A stretch of 59,916 nucleotides of DNA from Xenococcaceae cyanobacterium MO_188.B29 (GCA_030065155.1 JASJDI010000007.1:1-59916); one strand, 5' to 3'. Positions 1-8,302 are shown, counted from the first letter of the stretch. Notes: generated by a model not told the origin, from the letters alone. Translations and numbers: made by a program.

Positions 1-717
1 GACAATACCTCTGAGTTTAGCGACCATTTGAGCGCGAGCAGATACATCAAGCTTACGAAATATATTTTTGAGAGTTTGTTTAACAGTATTTCTGCTAATC
101 CAAAGCTGGATGCCAATTTCAGCGTTGGTCAATCCTTGGGCTACTAATTCAGCTATTTGTAGTTCGCGGGTTGTCAGACAGTTAGCCAGGGATGAGTTTG
201 AACTGATTTGTTGCGATCGCAATTTTGCTATAGTTGCAGAAAGATGAGCCGAGACGGAACTCAAATTAGCAAGATCCTGGTTATTGAATGCAGGAATGTT
301 TTCTGCGCGAGCAAAGTAAATTGTACCAATGAGACGACCTTCACCGACTATGGGAGCGATCGCTATATGTTCGTGATTGTAGTAAGCGCACACGTTCTGA
401 TAAATCTTAGTTTGCTTCCAACCACCTTGGGGTAAGATCATTTCTTCGTGAACTGGAGCGTGATGTTCTAACACATAGCTAAGTAAGGGATTATTATCCT
501 GTGTGGCTTCTTGAAAGCGTTCCAAAAACTCATCTACATTTTTGATACCGCAAATATCGACGGAGGCAAGGCGAAATTTCTTGTCATAAAGATAAAGTCC
601 CCAATCTTGCGCTCCAAAATATTCGCCAATGTTTCGATCCATCAAGCGAAATTTTACTTCTTCTTCATTCTTGGCAGAAGCTAAAGTCTGAAAGAGATCG
701 TAAAGAGAATTAGACAT
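1..717 (-). CDS. GAF-LuxR transcriptional regulator, 3' end outside window
   Basis: Reading the minus strand from an ATG at 717 gives 239 codons without a stop up to the window edge, so the C-terminus is cut off or nearly complete. Residues about 8-165 look like a GAF sensor domain (for example the stretch IAIAPIVGEGRLIGTIYFA near residue 118). Residues about 181-239 are a typical LuxR/GerE helix-turn-helix: LTTRELQIAELVAQGLTNAE, then a recognition helix with SRNTVKQTLKNIFRKLDV. It is therefore a DNA-binding regulator that probably senses a small ligand. No phosphoacceptor receiver domain is seen. The ligand and the targets cannot be told from the sequence. No gene is convincingly co-transcribed with it inside the window. 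Confidence 0.85.
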   Translation of the reverse strand, partial: MSNSLYDLFQTLASAKNEEEVKFRLMDRNIGEYFGAQDWGLYLYDKKFRLASVDICGIKNVDEFLERFQEATQDNNPLLSYVLEHHAPVHEEMILPQGGWKQTKIYQNVCAYYNHEHIAIAPIVGEGRLIGTIYFARAENIPAFNNQDLANLSSVSAHLSATIAKLRSQQISSNSSLANCLTTRELQIAELVAQGLTNAEIGIQLWISRNTVKQTLKNIFRKLDVSARAQMVAKLRGIV

Positions 718-933
718 TCAACCTTTTTAAAACTACCCACTTGGGTAATGTTATGCATCCTTACTAATTTTTATACTATGACAAATTATACCTAATACCG
801 TTTTCATTTAAATTGACTACAGATGATTGACACACCAGATGCGGGGAAGGGAGACGCAGAGAAAGATTTGTAGCAGTAATTTTTGAAATTGGTATAAGCC
901 AAACATTAAATAGGAAAAAACAGGAGTTATTGT

Positions 934-1578
934 ATGTTAACCTCCATTGATTCGACTGAATTCTCAATCCCAGATAGCGAGATAGCTAAAAAAGCTACTC
1001 AATTGGTTGTAGAAGTATCCTCAAAGAGTCTTTATCATCATTGTGTACGTACCTACTTATTCGGAGAAATTTTAGGAAAGCGAGATGGGCTTAAATACGA
1101 TCGCGAGTTGCTATATTTAGGAGCAGTTATGCACGATCTGGGCTTAACAGAAAAATTTGATAGTGGCGAACAGAGATTTGAGGTAGATGGTGCTGATGCA
1201 GCGCAAGCATTTGTCCTAGAACATGGTTTATCGGAGGAAAAAGCTGAGATTGTTTGGGATGCGATCGCTTTGCATACTTCTTCTGGCATTGCCTCACGAA
1301 AACAACCAGAAATTGCCCTAGTGCATTTGGGAGCAGGTGCCGATCTTTTTGGGATGGGGTTAGAAGATATTGCTCCAGAAACAATCGAGAAGGTCATAGA
1401 TGACTATGCTCGATTAGGAATCAACGCATCAGTAATGGAGTCATTGATTGCACAAATTAAACGGAAACCTCAAGCTGCTGCTTTTACTTGGATGGCTGAT
1501 TTTGGTAGATGTCACGTTCATGGATTTACTTGTCCAACTATTGATGAATTGATACGCAATAGTCCCTTTGACGAATAA
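934..1578 (+). CDS. HD-domain metal-dependent hydrolase, cyanamide hydratase-like
   Basis: The 214-residue protein has the HD-superfamily metal site: H35/H36 in LYHHCVRTYLFG, the H67-D68 pair in AVMHDLGL, H114 in IALHTSSG, and an HLGAGADLFG segment carrying H131 and D137. The arrangement of HHC, MHDLG, LHT and GAGAD resembles the cyanamide hydratase-like HD proteins widespread in bacteria and fungi, more than the dGTPase or HD-GYP groups. The substrate is unknown. The start is supported by an AGGAG ribosome site seven bases upstream. It stands alone, with a MITE-like element immediately downstream. Confidence 0.8.
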   Translation: MLTSIDSTEFSIPDSEIAKKATQLVVEVSSKSLYHHCVRTYLFGEILGKRDGLKYDRELLYLGAVMHDLGLTEKFDSGEQRFEVDGADAAQAFVLEHGLSEEKAEIVWDAIALHTSSGIASRKQPEIALVHLGAGADLFGMGLEDIAPETIEKVIDDYARLGINASVMESLIAQIKRKPQAAAFTWMADFGRCHVHGFTCPTIDELIRNSPFDE

Positions 1579-1968
1579 GGTTCTCGTAGCAACGTCAGTT
1601 CGGGTTAAGAAAGTTAATTTGTTTTGTTGAATGGACAATTGACAATTGACAACGAGTATTTTGAGGGTTTATGTAACAACGAAATAATATTGTTTCAGCT
1701 TATCCCGAACTCAGGTAAATGGAAATGTTTGCGAAAAAAGAGCCTTTAGTTGTTTCTGAGGTAGAAGCATTTTGTGAAAAAGCGAGAACAGTTTTTTCTC
1801 TAACTAATTTGTAGTATTAAACAACAAATCAAATTAATATCTGGCACAAATGACGCTTATGTAAGGGTGATTTGCAAATCATCTCTACGACTCTTGTCGC
1901 ATTCTTGTTTTAATTTGGCTATGTTATGCCAGATTGACACAAGCGATCTTTAAAAATGGAAGAATAAG
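1579..1968. other. Gene-free stretch with MITE-like element
   Basis: No gene is recognised here. The first part holds an element bounded by inverted copies of AGTTCGGGWTAAG (listed separately). The middle has a short ACAATTGACAATTGACAA repeat. A 31-codon open frame from 1719 looks like a fragment at best. Confidence 0.6.
1597..1714. mobile_element. MITE-like element with 13-bp terminal inverted repeats
   Basis: The left arm (about 1597-1609) reads AGTTCGGGTTAAG. The right arm (about 1699-1712), reverse-complemented, reads GAGTTCGGGATAAG, so 12 of 13 bases match. The roughly 118 bases between and including the arms hold no coding sequence, as expected for a miniature element mobilised in trans by a full-length insertion sequence. 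No clear target duplication is visible. Confidence 0.55.
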
Positions 1969-2322
1969 ATGAAAAATAACGAGCAAAAAACCGCTTATCA
2001 AGTTCGTACCACTGCCATTATTTGGGGATGTAGTACGGCAATGTTGGCAATCTGTGTTCCGCTAACAGCAATAGCTCAAAGCGGAGCAATCTTACCACTA
2101 GCTGTAATTATCGGAGCTAGTGCAGGTACTGTAGCAGTATGGAGAAATACCAGAAAATCCGATTCAAATAAAATTATCAAATCACAAGATCGATTGACAG
2201 CAATAGAAACCAGAATAATCGATTTAGAAACTATTTGTAGTAGTCAAGAATTCGATCGAGAACGAAAGTTTAAACAATTAGAATCAGAACAGGTCGATCT
2301 AAGAATATCTAATCAAGGATAA
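1969..2322 (+). CDS. Small membrane protein with C-terminal coiled coil, unknown function
   Basis: This 117-residue protein is not recognised as any named family. A hydrophobic segment covers about residues 15-36 (IIWGCSTAMLAICVPLTAIA), followed by a second one at about 40-56. The C-terminal half is charged and heptad-like (RLTAIETRIIDLET, RKFKQLESEQVDL). The likely topology is two membrane passes with a cytoplasmic helical tail. About 151 bases of its 3' end recur at 3120-3270 beyond the methyltransferase gene, so the locus has undergone a partial duplication. Confidence 0.55.
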   Translation: MKNNEQKTAYQVRTTAIIWGCSTAMLAICVPLTAIAQSGAILPLAVIIGASAGTVAVWRNTRKSDSNKIIKSQDRLTAIETRIIDLETICSSQEFDRERKFKQLESEQVDLRISNQG

Positions 2323-2388
2323 AAGATGAATCGATCGCCTCTTAAATGTAGATATCAGCAGAATCAATCAGTGAAATAATTGTGGTAT

Positions 2389-3039
2389 ATGATGAACAAT
2401 TCAGTTAAATTTTGGGACAAAACCGCAGAAGATTATTCTAAACAACCCATTGCTGACGAAGCAGCTTATCAGAAAAAACTGCAAGTTACACAGAAATACT
2501 TTACGCAAGACATGGAAGTGCTAGAGTTTGGCTGTGGGACAGGATCGACCGCGATCGCTCACGCACCTTACGTTAAACATATTCATGCCATTGATTTCTC
2601 GTCGAAAATGATTGAAATTGCCCGCAGTAAAGCGATCGCAAATAAAATCGAAAATGTCACCTTTGAACAATTGACTATCGATGAATTAAGTGTTGGCGAG
2701 CGCACCTTGGATGTGGTGCTAGGACTCAATGTTTTGCACTTACTTGACAACAAGGAAGAAGTAATCTCTAAAGTTTACAAGATGCTCAAACCAGGCGGAG
2801 TTTTCGTCACCAGTACGGTGTGTTTGGGAGATACCATGAAGTGGTTTAAGATTGTCAGACCGATTGTAAAATTTTTGGGTTTGATACCGACGGTTGTGGT
2901 TTTTACCAAGCAAGAATTGTCAGACAGTTTGACTGATGCTGGTTTTACAATTGACTACCATTGGCAGCCAAGCAAAAGCACAAGCAAAGGGGTGTTTAAA
3001 TTAAAAGGGGTGTTTATTGTGGCGAAGAAGGCTGAGTAG
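2389..3039 (+). CDS. Class I SAM-dependent methyltransferase
   Basis: The protein has the Rossmann methyltransferase fold. Motif I is VLEFGCGTGSTAIAHA at about residue 47. The acidic end of beta-2 is IHAIDFSSKMIEIAR, motif post-II is LDVVLGLNVLHLL, and the MLKPGGVFVTST segment marks the strand 5 region. The opening FWDKTAEDYSKQP is typical of UbiE/COQ5-like enzymes that act on small molecules. An upstream in-frame TTG at 2380 exists, but the paired ATG codons at 2389 and 2392 are more plausible starts. The substrate is unknown. It sits between a small membrane protein gene and a partial copy of that gene's 3' end. Confidence 0.85.
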   Translation: MMNNSVKFWDKTAEDYSKQPIADEAAYQKKLQVTQKYFTQDMEVLEFGCGTGSTAIAHAPYVKHIHAIDFSSKMIEIARSKAIANKIENVTFEQLTIDELSVGERTLDVVLGLNVLHLLDNKEEVISKVYKMLKPGGVFVTSTVCLGDTMKWFKIVRPIVKFLGLIPTVVVFTKQELSDSLTDAGFTIDYHWQPSKSTSKGVFKLKGVFIVAKKAE

Positions 3040-3119
3040 GATTAAGCTGCCTCTCTACTTGATATTGACATTACTACAGTCTATTTTTTCTCGATCGCTC
3101 TCTAAAGTCCAGCTAACAT

Positions 3120-3270
3120 AATTACCCAATCGCAAGATCGATCGACAGCAATAGAAACAAGAATAATCGATTTAGAAACTATTTGTAGCAGTCAAGAATT
3201 CGATCGAGAACGAAAGTTCAAACAATTAGAATCCGAACAGGTCGATCTAAGTGTATCCAATCGAGAATAA
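3120..3270 (+). pseudogene. Partial duplicate of the 3' end of the gene at 1969-2322
   Basis: This stretch aligns without gaps to 2172-2322. The last 138 bases differ at only 10 positions, about half of them silent, and both copies end in a TAA at the same place. The reading frame is intact but has no upstream start or membrane segments, so it encodes only the coiled-coil tail. It is a 5'-truncated paralogue. The methyltransferase gene between the copies may have been inserted or carried along. Confidence 0.75.
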
Positions 3271-3348
3271 AATTTGTAGAGTCAGCAAATATCTGGGTAA
3301 TTAGATAAAATTAAATTCAATATTACGATAATACGTTAAATATTAATT

Positions 3349-3819
3349 ATGATACGGTTAAGGCAATATCAACCAAAAGACTGGAATGCTATTGCTACTA
3401 TTCACGATCGCGCTAGATTGGATGAACTAAAGGCATCAGTTGGTGTGGAGGCTTTTCTCTCATTGGCAGAGACAGCAGAAAATGAGGAGTTATTTGAGGG
3501 AGAGGTTTGGGTAGCTTGCGATGATGATATTGTGGTTGGGTTTGTTGCTTTTGTTGATGACGAAGTGACTTGGTTATATGTATTGCCCGATCGCTATCGA
3601 CAGGGAATTGGACGGAGATTGTTAAGACAGGCGATCGAGAACTGTGGCAGTATCGTATATACTTCGGTACTAAGTGGCAATGACGCAGCACTAAATCTTT
3701 ACCAAAGCGAGGGATTTAAAATTATAGAAACTAAGACAGGAAAACTTAATGGAAATGAAAGTTTTTCAGCAACTGGTCATATTCTTCGGCTTGAGATAAA
3801 ACAAACTTTAACGGCTTGA
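3349..3819 (+). CDS. GNAT-family N-acetyltransferase
   Basis: This 156-residue protein has the standard GNAT elements. The N-terminal strand-helix is IRLRQYQPKDWNAIATIHD, and a beta-4 segment reads DEVTWLYVLPDRYR. The acetyl-CoA pyrophosphate loop RQGIGRRLL fits the Q/RxxGxG/A signature. A C-terminal GNDAALNLYQSEGF segment is usual for motif B. It should transfer an acetyl group from acetyl-CoA to an amine. The substrate cannot be deduced. No operon partner is evident. Confidence 0.88.
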   Translation: MIRLRQYQPKDWNAIATIHDRARLDELKASVGVEAFLSLAETAENEELFEGEVWVACDDDIVVGFVAFVDDEVTWLYVLPDRYRQGIGRRLLRQAIENCGSIVYTSVLSGNDAALNLYQSEGFKIIETKTGKLNGNESFSATGHILRLEIKQTLTA

Positions 3820-3928
3820 GGTATTGACGGAAAAGGCTGTAAGTTTGCGGTACATAAAATATCTTTTTTTACGAGTTTACAAAGATTGTCGCAGCTTGAA
3901 AGCCCACTACTAATATATTATGTTTTAT

Positions 3929-4528
3929 CTAAATATCAATTTCTATGTCCAGTAATTGACCTTCTTTAACAAATTTAACTAGATTATTTATTTCATTGAT
4001 TACATACCTAGTAGAGTCAGAATCTTTCCACCAATTATGCGGTTGGCACTTTTGATAATTGGCTGAACACCAAGTATAGTCTATCCAATGAGGATAGTAT
4101 GTTTGCAAACTAAGTAAACCTCTTCTATAGTGCCAGGGAATACTAACAACTAAAAGGTGACTTATAGTATGAATACCAAATTTATTTTCTAAAGTAAATA
4201 AAGATGAAATTGCATTTTCTTTGGTATTATTAGAAAGTTCTTCTGTTAATATTGCTTTTGCAGGTACACCTTTTTTCAAAGCATTATTTTTCATTGTTAT
4301 AGCTTCTGAAACTCTATATTTGCCATATTTAATTCCACCAGAAAAAAGAATATGATTGGCTCTTTTCTGTTTATATAAATCTACGGCTTTATCAACTCTT
4401 TCTATTCCTTTACCACCATAAACAAAAATACAATCTCCATACTTGCCGTCATCTTGTTCTTCACCAAATAGTATTTTAGTTATTTGTTCTTTTGATAGAC
4501 AATCGACCTCAATCTCAGATATTCTCAT
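3929..4528 (-). CDS. YdcF/DUF218-family protein, copy 2
   Basis: The 199-residue protein carries the DUF218 pattern: CIFVYGGKGIERVDKAVDLY (glycine pair then an Arg-led helix), HILFSGG, and a middle segment with AITMKNNALKKGVP, LTEELSNNTKENA and LLVVSIPWHYRRG. DUF218 proteins (YdcF, SanA, ElyC) bind nucleotide-like ligands or act in envelope metabolism. This copy lacks the membrane helix of SanA/ElyC and looks cytoplasmic. It lies directly downstream of a close paralogue (4552-5151) in the same orientation, and the segment just before each start is also similar, so this is a tandem duplication. Confidence 0.75.
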   Translation of the reverse strand: MRISEIEVDCLSKEQITKILFGEEQDDGKYGDCIFVYGGKGIERVDKAVDLYKQKRANHILFSGGIKYGKYRVSEAITMKNNALKKGVPAKAILTEELSNNTKENAISSLFTLENKFGIHTISHLLVVSIPWHYRRGLLSLQTYYPHWIDYTWCSANYQKCQPHNWWKDSDSTRYVINEINNLVKFVKEGQLLDIEIDI

Positions 4529-4551
4529 GTTTTCTGTTGATAAAGCAATAT

Positions 4552-5151
4552 TTAAAAATCAACTTCTACATCCATCAATTGACCTTCTTTAACGAATTTA
4601 ACTAAATTAGCTATTTCTTTGTGTACGTATCGTAAGGATTCAGGATGTTGCCACCAATTATCTAATTGATGTTCTTGATAGTCTGCCGAACACCAAGTAT
4701 AGCTTATCCAGGATGGATAATATGTTTGTAAACTAAGTAAACCTCTTCTATAGTTCCAGGTAATACTGACAACCAAAAGATGTCTTATAGTATGAATACC
4801 AAATTTATTTTCTAAAGTAAATAAAGATGAGATTGCACCTTCCTTAACATGATTAGAGCGTTCTTCAACTAAAATATTTTCTTCAGGTACTCCCAGTTTT
4901 AAAGCATTGTCTCGCATCGTATAAGAAAGTGGATATGAGTATTTTCCATATCCAAATCCGCCAGTAAATAAAATGTATTTTGCACGTCCTTGGTTATAAA
5001 GCTCTACAGCCTTATTGACTCTTTCTATTCCTCTACCACCATAAACAAAAATACAATCTCCATGCTTACCGTCATCTTGTTCTTCACCAAATAGTATTTT
5101 AGTTATTTGTTCTTTTGATAGACGCTCAACCTCAATTTCAGATATTCTCAT
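4552..5151 (-). CDS. YdcF/DUF218-family protein, copy 1
   Basis: This 199-residue protein is closely similar along its length to the gene downstream. The same MRISEIEV start is followed by the nearly invariant LSKEQITKILFGEEQDDGK, then CIFVYGGRGIERVNKAVELY, YILFTGGFGYGKYSY and LLVVSITWNYRRGLLSLQTY. The frame stays open for 27 more codons upstream, but I chose the ATG at 5151 because the paralogue begins at the matching residue. The longer form would also run deep into the divergent gene's leader. A DUF218 nucleotide-binding fold is expected and the exact role is unknown. The 55-bp gap to the divergent gene suggests shared control. Confidence 0.75.
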   Translation of the reverse strand: MRISEIEVERLSKEQITKILFGEEQDDGKHGDCIFVYGGRGIERVNKAVELYNQGRAKYILFTGGFGYGKYSYPLSYTMRDNALKLGVPEENILVEERSNHVKEGAISSLFTLENKFGIHTIRHLLVVSITWNYRRGLLSLQTYYPSWISYTWCSADYQEHQLDNWWQHPESLRYVHKEIANLVKFVKEGQLMDVEVDF

Positions 5152-5206
5152 GTTTTCTACTGATATATTTAGAATCAAAGCAAACATCAAATTAGGTTTG
5201 AAAAAG

Positions 5207-6538
5207 ATGGAAATCAAGCGATATTTTAGCAAGATAATTGTCTATACTTTTGCTTTTATTTTGCCACCTTTAATTATTGGTATTTTAGCGATCGCTATTT
5301 CCTTCTCAGATCTAATGCATGGAAACCCTGAATCTTTTTCTACTCAGGATATTAATTTTCCCAGCTACGATCGCAGTAAACAAACTGCTGTTATTTTAGT
5401 ATCTAATGAAGGAACAGAAACAACCGATCTACTAGTACCCTACGAAATATTTTCTGCTTCTAGTAAATTCAATGTTTATACCGTAGCTCCAAAACGCCAA
5501 ATTTCTCCTTTAAATGGCGGAGTGGATATTATTCCTGATTTTTCTTTTGCAGAATTCGAGCAAAATATAGGAGCTAATCCAGATTTACTTGTCATACCTG
5601 CGGTTCACAATTGGCAAGATCCAACTCTAATTAACTGGATTATTGAACATAATCAAGAAAAAACTGTCATTCTTTCGATTTGTGAAGGTGCGAGACTTCT
5701 AGCAGCTACTGGACTATTAGAAAACCACCAAGCTACTACCAATTGGTTTGCGATCGACTCTCTCCAAAAACAGTATCCTAATACTAAGTGGCTCAAAGAT
5801 GTTAAATATTTAGAAGATAGCAATATTATTACTAGCCCTGGGGTAATTACAGGAGCGATGAATGGTTCACTGTATACCTTAGAAAAACTAGCGGGAAAAG
5901 ATGTAGCCAGGGAAGTTGCTCAAAAATTAAATTATTCATTTACTGATTCAGCCCAATTTGAGTCACCTAAAATCAAATTAAGCGATACGATCTGGTTATT
6001 AACTGCTGCTTATGGATGGCATAGACAAAATATCGGCGTGTTTCTCGATGATGGTATTGGCGAAATTAACCTGACTGCTGTTGTAGATACCTATCCTCGC
6101 TCGTTTACTGCTAAAACTATATCTATTGCTCCCGAAAGAAAGATAATTCACTCTCAATACGGGCTCAATTTAGTTCCTCGAAATGATTTCGCTACTACTA
6201 CTAAACTTGATCGCCTTCTAGTTTTAGATAATCAAGATCATTTAAATCTGGAAGATTGGGCTAAAAATAAATCTAACCTCGAACTAGAATACTTATCTTC
6301 GCTTTCAAAAGATGCTGACAAATTTGTTTTCGATAATGTTTTACGGGACTTAGCACAACAAGAAAATAAACCCTTGGCTGAAATTGTCGCAAAAACTCTC
6401 GAATATCGAGTAGATTCTCCTAATCTTGAAGGGAAAGATTTTCCTATTTGGTTAATTTTAAAACCATTGTCGATCGCCTTAATTAGTTTAGCTGTAATTT
6501 CCAGAATATATAGAAAAAACTTAAACTATGAAAAATAA
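5207..6538 (+). CDS. Membrane-anchored protein with two DJ-1/PfpI-like domains
   Basis: The protein has about 443 residues. An N-terminal membrane helix (VYTFAFILPPLIIGILAIAI) is followed by a DJ-1/PfpI domain: TAVILVSNEGTETTDLLVPY, an FNVYTVAPKRQ strand, and the nucleophile elbow ILSICEGARLLAATGLL with its Cys. A second, weaker copy begins near IGVFLDDGIGEINLTAVVDT with an FTAKTISIAPERKI strand. That copy shows no Cys elbow, so it is probably structural or regulatory. A C-terminal hydrophobic segment (LILKPLSIALISLAVISRIY) gives a second membrane anchor. I started at the ATG at 5207. The frame extends upstream to 5150 but overlaps the divergent gene's start. Confidence 0.7.
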   Translation: MEIKRYFSKIIVYTFAFILPPLIIGILAIAISFSDLMHGNPESFSTQDINFPSYDRSKQTAVILVSNEGTETTDLLVPYEIFSASSKFNVYTVAPKRQISPLNGGVDIIPDFSFAEFEQNIGANPDLLVIPAVHNWQDPTLINWIIEHNQEKTVILSICEGARLLAATGLLENHQATTNWFAIDSLQKQYPNTKWLKDVKYLEDSNIITSPGVITGAMNGSLYTLEKLAGKDVAREVAQKLNYSFTDSAQFESPKIKLSDTIWLLTAAYGWHRQNIGVFLDDGIGEINLTAVVDTYPRSFTAKTISIAPERKIIHSQYGLNLVPRNDFATTTKLDRLLVLDNQDHLNLEDWAKNKSNLELEYLSSLSKDADKFVFDNVLRDLAQQENKPLAEIVAKTLEYRVDSPNLEGKDFPIWLILKPLSIALISLAVISRIYRKNLNYEK

Positions 6539-6599
6539 AATTGAACAAATAGAGTTTGTTACAACATTCAAAGGCAAAAACAAGACAAAAAACTAAGTT

Positions 6600-6689
6600 G
6601 ACTTTGCCTACGCAGATTTAGAGGGTTTAGCTGCTATTGACGATCGAGTAATCGCTGTTTCCGAGTCGGAGTTGCCTGAAATTAATTGA
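6600..6689 (+). pseudogene. Possible remnant of an esterase-like phytase family gene
   Basis: A start-less open stretch reads as DFAYADLEGLAAIDDRVI followed by AVSESELPEI and a stop. The DLEGLA-x-IDD-x-VIAVSE pattern resembles the beginning of the 'esterase-like activity of phytase' or SdiA-regulated propeller family. It is only 29 residues long, so the identification is tentative. It sits between two intact genes. Confidence 0.25.
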
Positions 6690-6763
6690 AAGTTAAGAGC
6701 GATCGCTCTATTAGTCAGAATGCTTATTATTTAAGAAGACGAGATCAATGGTCAAATCATCCA

Positions 6764-7159
6764 ATGACTGATTTATCAGATAAAGAAGCTGTTTTAGATG
6801 CCAATCAAGCGTTTTACGATGCCTTTTCCCAGAGGGATATCAAGAATATGAGACTTTTGTGGTGGCAAGGTTCAACTAGTTTGTGTATTCATCCTGGTGG
6901 TAGAGTGTTGACAGGATGGGAGTCAATACAGTCGTCTTGGGAATCTATCTTTAAAAATACTGATTTGATGGAGATAGATATCGAAATTCTTAAGGTAGAA
7001 ATCGATCTAGCTTTTGCCTATGTAATTGTTGAAGAAACAGTGTTACAGTCTAGCCGAGGCAGAAAACTAAAAGCACAATCGATCGCAACTAATATTTTCC
7101 AGAAGATGGCACAAAAATGGTATTTGATTCACCATCATGGCAGTCCCATTATGCGCTAG
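6764..7159 (+). CDS. NTF2-like / SnoaL-type protein
   Basis: From the ATG at 6764 the protein has 131 residues, the usual length for a single NTF2-like domain. It shows AVLDANQAFYDAFSQRDIKNM (first helix), a CIHPGGRVLTGWESIQSSWE segment characteristic of the DUF4440/SnoaL_3 group, and the closing KWYLIHHHGSPI strand. Such proteins form a cone-shaped pocket and act as small isomerases, ligand-binding proteins or partner domains. A TTG-initiated extension of 26 codons is possible, but it is basic and not conserved-looking. Confidence 0.75.
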   Translation: MTDLSDKEAVLDANQAFYDAFSQRDIKNMRLLWWQGSTSLCIHPGGRVLTGWESIQSSWESIFKNTDLMEIDIEILKVEIDLAFAYVIVEETVLQSSRGRKLKAQSIATNIFQKMAQKWYLIHHHGSPIMR

Positions 7160-7357
7160 TTATATGAAATACTTTAATGCCTACTACAAATGCTTGATGG
7201 TGGGGGTAAGTAGTGAGTGTTGATTTCTAATGACTAATTGGGTGGTAATTATTTGTATCATTCTTGTTTGTATTTGATATTAGATTATCTCTTTTCGCTT
7301 AAAGTACAAAGTATTTTTGTATAAAACAAAGATGCTTAATGAATTACATTTTAAAAC

Positions 7358-8302
7358 CTAAACTGCAAAATTTAGATCATCAAAATTGCGATCGACATAT
7401 TTAAAATTGGTTTTAACATTGCTTCGATGTAAATTACCATTCTCTAAATCAAAGCCAACGATTTCACCATTTAGTTCAGGAATAGCACGACAAGCATATA
7501 ATTTAGAGCTTTCTGGTAAAAGAACATTAGCTTGACTATTGCTAAAGTTTTGCCAATTTGTAGAAATTAAACTTTGTAGTCCTCCTACTTTATTTGTTGT
7601 GGAGGCAAAATCATATTCAGAATGACAAGAAAATATTAACTCATATTCGTTTTGAGAATTTATATATAACTGTGGTACTTCCATTTCTGAGTAATGAGAT
7701 GGCTCTGATATAGGTTTTAGATATTCCCATTCTTGAAAACTATTATCTTTCATTTTTAGTAATCCAATAGCTCCTTTTCTTCCTAGAGGGCTATCTATAG
7801 ATTTAGCGGAAACAAGCATATAAACTTGTCGATCAATTCGGAATACAAAAGGATCTCTCCAAGCATGAATAGTAGTATCGCCAATTAGGCTTCTACGTTC
7901 ATAAACAAAATCAGGAGGAATACGAATATCTGAGACAATCCAGTTATTAAAATCTTTTTTTGAATAAGCAATTCCAATATTTTGTGTCAAACTATCGTCT
8001 TGGTATTTATTTCTTGACGTAAAAAAAAGTAAGAAACCATTGTTTATCTTGATAACATCGCCACTCCAAATAGAAGTATTAGCCCAATAGTTATCAGAAG
8101 CTTTTAAAACATTAAAATTGATATATTTTATATCTCTAAAATCATAAGTGTTAGCGTAACCAATTCGCGAATGGAAGTGATGTTTTTCAGTAGCGACTAA
8201 ATCTTTATTGGCATTAAGATAAAAGATATGGAAAAGTTTTTCTTGTGGATCAAAATAATACCAAAAATCCCAGATGAAATTATTTGAGTCGTTCATAATC
8301 AT
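7358..8302 (-). CDS. Beta-propeller glycoside hydrolase-like protein (GH32/68/43 fold)
   Basis: The 314-residue protein shows three acidic motifs spaced as in the five-bladed propeller hydrolases of clan GH-J/F. D12 in IWDFWYYFDP is a candidate nucleophile. D150 in HAWRDPFVF is the RDP transition-state Asp. E206 or E208 in SEMEVPQLY is a candidate acid/base. A TSIWSGDVI segment near residue 76 recalls the WSGS motif of GH32. No signal peptide is visible, so a cytoplasmic role on sucrose- or fructan-like substrates is possible. Overall similarity to known families appears low and the substrate is not assignable. It stands alone on the minus strand. Confidence 0.6.
   Translation of the reverse strand: MIMNDSNNFIWDFWYYFDPQEKLFHIFYLNANKDLVATEKHHFHSRIGYANTYDFRDIKYINFNVLKASDNYWANTSIWSGDVIKINNGFLLFFTSRNKYQDDSLTQNIGIAYSKKDFNNWIVSDIRIPPDFVYERRSLIGDTTIHAWRDPFVFRIDRQVYMLVSAKSIDSPLGRKGAIGLLKMKDNSFQEWEYLKPISEPSHYSEMEVPQLYINSQNEYELIFSCHSEYDFASTTNKVGGLQSLISTNWQNFSNSQANVLLPESSKLYACRAIPELNGEIVGFDLENGNLHRSNVKTNFKYVDRNFDDLNFAV

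Noticed and set aside
208-435. Plus-strand frame within the LuxR regulator
   Set aside because: It is antisense to the clearly coding GAF-LuxR frame and has no domain.
1719-1814. 31-codon frame after the first MITE-like element
   Set aside because: Too short, without a ribosome site, and not similar to any family I recognise; may be a gene fragment.
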